This document shows, one piece after another, positions 6,798 to 11,106 of a stretch of 11,106 nt of DNA. The number at the start of each line of letters is the position of its first letter. Positions within the stretch are counted from its first letter, which is position 1. This DNA is from Microbacteriaceae bacterium (GTDB taxonomy: Bacteria; Actinomycetota; Actinomycetes; Actinomycetales; Microbacteriaceae). The stretch lies in assembly GCA_016463265.1 (NCBI GenBank), contig JAEMRP010000022.1:1-11106 (forward strand), read 5' to 3'. The notes beneath the pieces are model-generated. The model was not told the origin of the DNA. It made no database searches and worked only from the letters and a program-made list of their open reading frames with translations. The translations under genes and the position numbers were made by a program.

Positions 6798-7709
6798 ATG
6801 ACAAATGCCGTCAGCGACCTCTTTGACTCGACCCAGTGGACCGTTGTGCCCGGATTCGAGGATATGACGGACGTGACGTATCACCAGTCCGCCGATCAGG
6901 GCATCGCGCGAGTTGCGTTCAATCGCCCCGAGGTGCGCAACGCGTTCCGGCCCCACACCGTCGACGAGTTGTACCGCGCGCTTGACGACGCGCGCCTCAA
7001 CCCGCGGCTCGGTGTCGTGTTGTTGACGGGGAACGGACCGAGCGCGAAAGACGGCGGCTGGGCCTTCTGTTCCGGGGGTGACCAGCGTGTTCGCGGCGCA
7101 GACGGCTACAAGTACGCCGAGGGCGAGACCGCGGACACGATCGACGGCGCTCGCGGCGGACGCCTTCACATCCTCGAGGTTCAGCGCCTCATTCGGTTTA
7201 TGCCCAAGGTTGTTATTGCGTTGATACCCGGCTGGGCTGCTGGTGGCGGGCACTCTCTTCACGTCGTTTGTGACCTGTCAATCGCGGGCCGTGAACACGC
7301 CCGCTTTAAGCAGACCGATGCGACGGTCGGTTCGTTCGACGCCGGCTACGGTAGCGCGTATTTCGCTCGCCAGGTCGGTCAAAAGTTCGCGCGTGAGGTG
7401 TTTTTCCTCGCCGACGAATACGACGCACAGCGGGCCCACGACATCGGTTCGGTGAACGCGGTCGTCACGCACAGCGAACTCGAATCGACTGGAATCGCTT
7501 GGGCGCGCAAGGTTCTTGCCCAAAGCCCCACAGCGATTCGAATGCTCAAGTTCGCGTTCAACGCGGTCGACGACGGACTCGTCGGTCAGCAGGTGTTCGC
7601 GGGGGAAGCCACTCGCCTCGCCTACGGAACCTCTGAAGCGGTCGAAGGCCGGGACGCCTTCCTCGAGAAGCGCGACCCCGACTGGGGCGCCTTCCCCTGG
7701 CAGATCTGA
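6798..7709 (+). CDS. menB: 1,4-Dihydroxy-2-naphthoyl-CoA synthase MenB
   Basis: A 303-aa crotonase-fold enzyme that closes the second ring of the naphthoquinone from o-succinylbenzoyl-CoA. The substrate-binding segment WAFCSGGDQRVRG is at 88-100 and the oxyanion-hole region AAGGGHSLH at 147-155. The active-site stretch QTDATVGSFDAGYGSAY begins at 172. Asp174 is at the position where type II MenB proteins such as the mycobacterial enzyme carry an acidic residue; type I enzymes have Gly there and rely on bicarbonate. I therefore infer a bicarbonate-independent type II enzyme. The C-terminus (EAVEGRDAFLEKRDPDWGAF) is the strongly conserved MenB tail. The ATG at 6798 has a -10-like hexamer six bases upstream. 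menE follows after only two bases. Confidence 0.97.
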   Translation: MTNAVSDLFDSTQWTVVPGFEDMTDVTYHQSADQGIARVAFNRPEVRNAFRPHTVDELYRALDDARLNPRLGVVLLTGNGPSAKDGGWAFCSGGDQRVRGADGYKYAEGETADTIDGARGGRLHILEVQRLIRFMPKVVIALIPGWAAGGGHSLHVVCDLSIAGREHARFKQTDATVGSFDAGYGSAYFARQVGQKFAREVFFLADEYDAQRAHDIGSVNAVVTHSELESTGIAWARKVLAQSPTAIRMLKFAFNAVDDGLVGQQVFAGEATRLAYGTSEAVEGRDAFLEKRDPDWGAFPWQI

Positions 7710-7711
7710 CC

Positions 7712-8749
7712 GTGACGCTTACGGAACTTCCCGACCACGAACTCGAGCCAATTCGAGACGCGTTGACCAACGGCATCACGGTCAAAACGAGCGGTTCGAC
7801 CGCGCGACCGAAGCGGGTGCGTTTGAGGGGCTCGGCTTTGATTTCTTCGGCGCGAGCCACCTCCGACGAAATCGGAGAGGGCGGATGGGTTCTCGCCCTT
7901 CCTCTGACGTACATCGCGGGAATCATGGTTGTCGTTCGATCACTTGTCGCCGAAACTCCGTTGGTCGACGCCCGCCGCGAGCCGTTCGATGTCCGCGAAT
8001 TTGCGACGCTGGCGGCCAGCCTCGCTGACGGGATCTGGTTCACGGCACTGGTCCCCGCGCAGCTCGTTCGACTGGTGGATCTCGCCGAAGGCGACACTGA
8101 TGCCCGCGACGCGCTCCGACGCTTTTCTCGAATCCTGGTGGGCGGTCAAGCAATCCCCAGCGGACTCATCGACCGCGCAACGGCACTGGGTATTCGCGTG
8201 ACGAAAACTTACGGGTCCGCCGAGACCGCGGGCGGCGTCGTCTACGACGGTCGACCCATCGGAGACACTCGTGTTCGCATCGCGGAGAACGGTCGCGTAA
8301 TCATCGCAACGTCGAGCCTCGCTGACGAGTATCTCGGCGATACGGAACTGACCGCAACGAGCTTTCGGGTTGACGACGGAACGCGCTGGTGGCACACCAC
8401 CGATGCCGGAGAGTTGACGGACGATGAACTGGTAATTCTCGGGCGAATGGACGACGTCATCATCACGGGCGGAATCAAGGTCTCGCTCGGGGATATCGAC
8501 CGCGTGCTCGAATCCGCCGGCATCGACGCCGTTGCGAGTTGGTTCACCGACGGGACGTGGGGTCAGGTTCCCGCGCTCGTGTCGACGTCGAACCTTGATC
8601 GCGAGGTCGTACGCGACCTCATCGAGCGGGAATTGTCGAAAGCGGCCCGCCCCTATCGATTCGTCACGGTGCTGGAACTGCCGAGATTGTCATCAGGGAA
8701 AATCGATCGACGCGCGCTAAACGAACTCGTCGCGGGGGACGAATCGTAG
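7712..8749 (+). CDS. menE: o-Succinylbenzoate-CoA ligase MenE (compact actinobacterial form)
   Basis: An ANL-superfamily AMP-forming ligase that activates o-succinylbenzoate to its CoA thioester, the substrate of MenB encoded just upstream. The motifs appear in the usual order: P-loop KTSGSTARPK (25-34), TYGSAETAGGVVYDG as the adenine-binding A5-type motif, TTDAGEL for ribose contact, the hinge LGRMDDVIITGG, and LSSGKIDRRAL with the likely catalytic Lys330. At 345 aa it is much shorter than the roughly 450-490 aa of Bacillus or E. coli MenE, because little precedes the P-loop. Short forms are normal in Actinobacteria, so I do not read it as a truncation. The start GTG at 7712 lies two bases after the menB stop without a Shine-Dalgarno, so translation probably depends on coupling. 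The stop TAG forms part of the predicted menA -10 box. Confidence 0.93.
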   Translation: MTLTELPDHELEPIRDALTNGITVKTSGSTARPKRVRLRGSALISSARATSDEIGEGGWVLALPLTYIAGIMVVVRSLVAETPLVDARREPFDVREFATLAASLADGIWFTALVPAQLVRLVDLAEGDTDARDALRRFSRILVGGQAIPSGLIDRATALGIRVTKTYGSAETAGGVVYDGRPIGDTRVRIAENGRVIIATSSLADEYLGDTELTATSFRVDDGTRWWHTTDAGELTDDELVILGRMDDVIITGGIKVSLGDIDRVLESAGIDAVASWFTDGTWGQVPALVSTSNLDREVVRDLIERELSKAARPYRFVTVLELPRLSSGKIDRRALNELVAGDES

Positions 8750-8758
8750 AATTACCCC
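8747..8758 (+). promoter_or_regulatory. Predicted leaderless promoter of menA overlapping the menE stop codon (-10 TAGAAT)
   Basis: TAGAAT at 8747-8752 is a good -10 match whose first three bases are the menE stop codon. Six bases (TACCCC) separate it from the menA ATG at 8759. This predicts a leaderless menA transcript in addition to any read-through from menB-menE. There is no Shine-Dalgarno between the two genes, so re-initiation on the menBE mRNA would be unaided. No clear -35 box is visible in the menE 3' end. Confidence 0.5.
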
Positions 8759-9763
8759 ATGGCAACTCGTAGCTCAAAAAAGAAGCGTCCGTCCGGTAAC
8801 CGAAGCGGTCGACCCGGCACACAGAAAATCGTCGCGCACGGCGCACAGGCTCAGGCAACCGTTCGCCCCGCGAAGTTCGGGGACTGGGTCTCGGCGGCAC
8901 GCCCCTCGACGCTCGGTCTCGGGGTCGCACCGGTGCTGTTGGGGTGGGGAGTCGCAATCCTGCAGTTCCTGCTCGACGACATCAACCCGTGGGACATCCT
9001 GCCTCTGTCGGTCGTCGCCCTCTGTTTCGTCGTCGCGCTCGCGCTGCAAATCGGCGTGAACTTTGCCAATGACTATTCGGACGGCATTCGTGGAACCGAT
9101 GCGCATCGCGTCGGCCCCACCCGGCTCACGGCATCTGGCGCCGCTCCGGCCAAACAGGTTCGACTCGCCGCATTCATCTTTTTTGGAGTTGCCGCGGTCG
9201 CGGGGGTTGGCATCACTGTTCTCACGCAGGTCTGGTGGCTGCCCGCCGTTGGCGCTGCTGCTATCGCGGCCGCCTGGTTCTACACCGGTGGTAAAAAGCC
9301 CTACGGCTACTCGGGCCTAGGCGAAATCATGGTTTTCATATTTTTTGGGCTCGTCGCGACCACGGGGACCGCGTTTCTTCTTGTGCAGGCGGTATGGATC
9401 GACAGCATCCTCGCCGGCGTCGCGATGGGACTGTTCTCGATGGCGGTTCTGCACATCAACAACGTGCGCGACCGTGCCACCGATATCGCCGCGGGCAAGC
9501 GGACGCTCGCAACCCGGATTCCGCTCTGGCTTGGTCGTGTCTTGTACACGCTTCTCGTTCTCGCACCGTTCGGAATCCTCACCTATTTCTCGCTAATCCT
9601 GATCTCAGCGGGTTGGACGTTCTTCGCTCTGTTCATCGCCGCACCCGCGTTGCTCATCACCTGGACGGCAACGACTGCGCGCGAGTACGTCCTCGTACTG
9701 AAACTGACGGTGTGGACGAGCCTCGCTTACGCGGCGTTGCTTGCCTACGCGTTCGCCTTCTAA
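8759..9763 (+). CDS. menA: 1,4-Dihydroxy-2-naphthoate polyprenyltransferase MenA
   Basis: A 334-aa integral membrane UbiA-family prenyltransferase that joins a polyprenyl chain to 1,4-dihydroxy-2-naphthoate, giving demethylmenaquinone. The first Asp-rich motif reads NFANDYSDG (Asn101 to Asp108) and the second NNVRDRATD (Asn234 to Asp242). These bind magnesium and prenyl diphosphate. YTGGKKPYGYSGLGE and GPTRLTASG are also typical of MenA. Eight to nine hydrophobic helices follow residue 50. The protein begins with about 39 basic, low-complexity residues (six Lys and six Arg) before GDWVSAARPSTL, where other MenA proteins normally start. No ATG, GTG or TTG codon occurs in frame between 8759 and that point, so the extension appears genuine. 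The menA stop (9761-9763) directly abuts the stop of sdaA on the opposite strand. Confidence 0.95.
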   Translation: MATRSSKKKRPSGNRSGRPGTQKIVAHGAQAQATVRPAKFGDWVSAARPSTLGLGVAPVLLGWGVAILQFLLDDINPWDILPLSVVALCFVVALALQIGVNFANDYSDGIRGTDAHRVGPTRLTASGAAPAKQVRLAAFIFFGVAAVAGVGITVLTQVWWLPAVGAAAIAAAWFYTGGKKPYGYSGLGEIMVFIFFGLVATTGTAFLLVQAVWIDSILAGVAMGLFSMAVLHINNVRDRATDIAAGKRTLATRIPLWLGRVLYTLLVLAPFGILTYFSLILISAGWTFFALFIAAPALLITWTATTAREYVLVLKLTVWTSLAYAALLAYAFAF

Positions 9764-11106
9764 TTAGCACTCGACGACATTGACGGCCAGACCGCCCGTC
9801 GACGTTTCTTTGTACTTGGTCGACATATCGAGTCCTGTTTGGCGCATCGTCTCGATGACGGTATCGAGCGAAATCTTGTGCGAGCCGTCACCGGCGAGGG
9901 CGAGGCGCACGGCCGCAACAGCGGTTCCCGCCGCAATCGCGTTGCGTTCGATGCACGGCATCTGAACGAGCCCGCCGACCGGGTCGCAGGTCAATCCAAG
10001 GTTGTGTTCCATCGCGATTTCGGCTGCGTTCTCGATTTGACGAGGAGTCCCACCGAGAATTGCGGCGAGCCCAGCGGCAGCCATTGAACAGGCCGAGCCG
10101 ACCTCGCCCTGACAACCTGCCTCGGCACCTGAGATGCTGGCGTTTCGCTTGTACAGCGTGCCGATGGCACCCGCGGTGAGCAAATAATCACGTTCAATTC
10201 GTTCTCGAGAGATCTTCTTGAACCGCTCCGCAAAGTACCCGACGGCGGGGATGATTCCCGCAGCGCCATTGGTCGGGGCCGTCACGACCCGCATCCCAGC
10301 AGCGTTCTCTTCGTTCACCGCGATCGCGAATGCTTGTAGCCACTCGTTACTCAGCGAACCAGGTTCTTCCGTTTCTTCTTGTGATTGGAGGTGTCGTGCA
10401 AGGCCAGCTGCTCGGCGTGTGACGTTCAGCGAGCCGGGCAAGACGCCGTCGTGCTGGAGACCGGCCTCAATGCACGACGACATCGCCGACCAGATGTTGG
10501 CAAGACGTGAGTCAACAACCTCGTCACCATAAATCGCAACGGCATTGGCGTGCGCCATGTCGGCGATGCTCATGCCGGTTGAATCACACAGGGCAATGAG
10601 TTCGTCGCCGTTGTCGAATGGGTAGGGGAGCGTCGTGTCGGTGGGCGCGGCAGGTTGACCAATCTCGTCGTCGGCTTCGACGAAACCACCACCGACAGAG
10701 AAATATGTTCGTGAAAACAATTCGTTCCCAACCGCGTCGAGTGCTTCGTAGGTCATGGCGTTCGAGTGCTGAGGCAAGCGTGTCATGGGTCGAAGTTCGA
10801 TGTCGGATTCCGCAAACGGGATCGTTCGACCTCCCACGGTGACAACACCCGTCTGCACCGCGCGATCCATCGCGGTGATGACCGATGAAGGGTCGCACGT
10901 TTCGGGGGCAGCCCCTTCGAGACCAGCGATGATGGCGTTTGTTGTGCCGTGCCCGACGCCCGTTGCGCCGAGCGAGCCGAAGAGTGACACGCGAACGCGA
11001 GCGGTCGCGTCGAGCTGACCAGATTCGGTCAGTTCACCGACGAACCGCCGCGCGGCGCGCATCGGTCCAACCGTGTGCGAACTCGATGGGCCAACGCCGA
11101 CGGTGA
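9764..11106 (-). CDS. sdaA: L-serine dehydratase, iron-sulfur type, single-chain (5' end cut by window edge)
   Basis: A [4Fe-4S] L-serine ammonia-lyase that converts L-serine to pyruvate and ammonia in the cytoplasm. 446 residues are visible. The reading frame continues past an internal ATG at 11062 to the window edge with the family signature GVGPSSSHTVGPMRAARRF, so the true start lies just beyond 11106 and about 10 residues are missing. The alpha domain carries NASISGAEAGCQGEVGSACS and EHNLGLTCDPVGGLVQMPC, which contain the cysteines that bind the cluster. The chain ends in a terminal Cys (GGLAVNVVEC). In the structurally known Legionella enzyme the C-terminal Cys reaches into the active site as the fourth cluster ligand, and the same is likely here. 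Both domains are fused, as in E. coli SdaA and unlike the two-subunit Bacillus form. It has no evident functional link to the men genes beside it. Confidence 0.96.
   Translation of the reverse strand, partial: TVGVGPSSSHTVGPMRAARRFVGELTESGQLDATARVRVSLFGSLGATGVGHGTTNAIIAGLEGAAPETCDPSSVITAMDRAVQTGVVTVGGRTIPFAESDIELRPMTRLPQHSNAMTYEALDAVGNELFSRTYFSVGGGFVEADDEIGQPAAPTDTTLPYPFDNGDELIALCDSTGMSIADMAHANAVAIYGDEVVDSRLANIWSAMSSCIEAGLQHDGVLPGSLNVTRRAAGLARHLQSQEETEEPGSLSNEWLQAFAIAVNEENAAGMRVVTAPTNGAAGIIPAVGYFAERFKKISRERIERDYLLTAGAIGTLYKRNASISGAEAGCQGEVGSACSMAAAGLAAILGGTPRQIENAAEIAMEHNLGLTCDPVGGLVQMPCIERNAIAAGTAVAAVRLALAGDGSHKISLDTVIETMRQTGLDMSTKYKETSTGGLAVNVVEC

Noticed and set aside
9759..9766. CTAATTAG palindrome as a protein binding site
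   Set aside because: It is fully explained by two facing TAA stop codons plus the flanking bases, and is too short to claim more.
11060..11062. Internal ATG as the sdaA start
   Set aside because: The same frame continues upstream with GVGPSSSHTVGP, part of the conserved serine dehydratase N-terminus, so the gene runs off the window.
1..11106. tRNA, rRNA, CRISPR array, insertion sequence, phage or defence genes
   Set aside because: I looked on both strands and saw no cloverleaf, repeat-spacer pattern, transposase, integrase or defence domain. Coding genes account for nearly the whole window.

Overview
The window looks like chromosomal core DNA from a high-GC actinobacterium with a compact genome. 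A member of the Microbacteriaceae is my best guess. The reasons are the high G+C codon use, half of the start codons being GTG, an archaeal-type AspRS as seen in many Actinobacteria, a System II (ResB/CcsB) cytochrome c maturation operon headed by a histidine phosphatase, and a menaquinone gene group. Genes fill almost every base. The largest non-coding gap is 54 bp and no stretch above 300 bases lacks a gene. The family placement is inference and no marker gene for it is present.

Layout: (1) 1-1250, minus strand: 3'-truncated aspS, encoding a probable non-discriminating aspartyl-tRNA synthetase. (2) 1305-5772, plus strand: a tightly coupled operon of histidine phosphatase, TlpA/ResA-like thioredoxin lipoprotein, ccdA, resB and ccsB. 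Every junction overlaps, by 4, 4, 23 and 4 nt. (3) 5769-6761, minus strand: menC, whose stop codon overlaps that of ccsB. (4) 6798-9763, plus strand: menB, menE and menA, diverging from menC across 36 bp. (5) 9764-11106, minus strand: sdaA, truncated at its 5' end and abutting menA stop to stop.

The genes work together as a respiratory-chain module. CcdA and the TlpA-like protein supply reductant outside the membrane, while ResB and CcsB export heme and attach it to apocytochromes c. MenC, MenE, MenB and MenA carry out four steps from SHCHC to demethylmenaquinone, the membrane quinone that feeds those cytochromes. From memory, Mycobacterium tuberculosis has the same grouping (Rv0525-Rv0529 near menA, menE, menB, menC and menD), so this is an old actinobacterial neighbourhood. 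menD, menF and menH are not in the window.

I found no mobile element, CRISPR array, RNA gene or undescribed system. The most interesting signal is regulatory. All five inferred transcription-unit starts carry a TANNNT hexamer placed exactly 6 or 7 nt before the start codon, with no usable Shine-Dalgarno. This predicts leaderless mRNAs, including one for menA whose promoter contains the menE stop codon.
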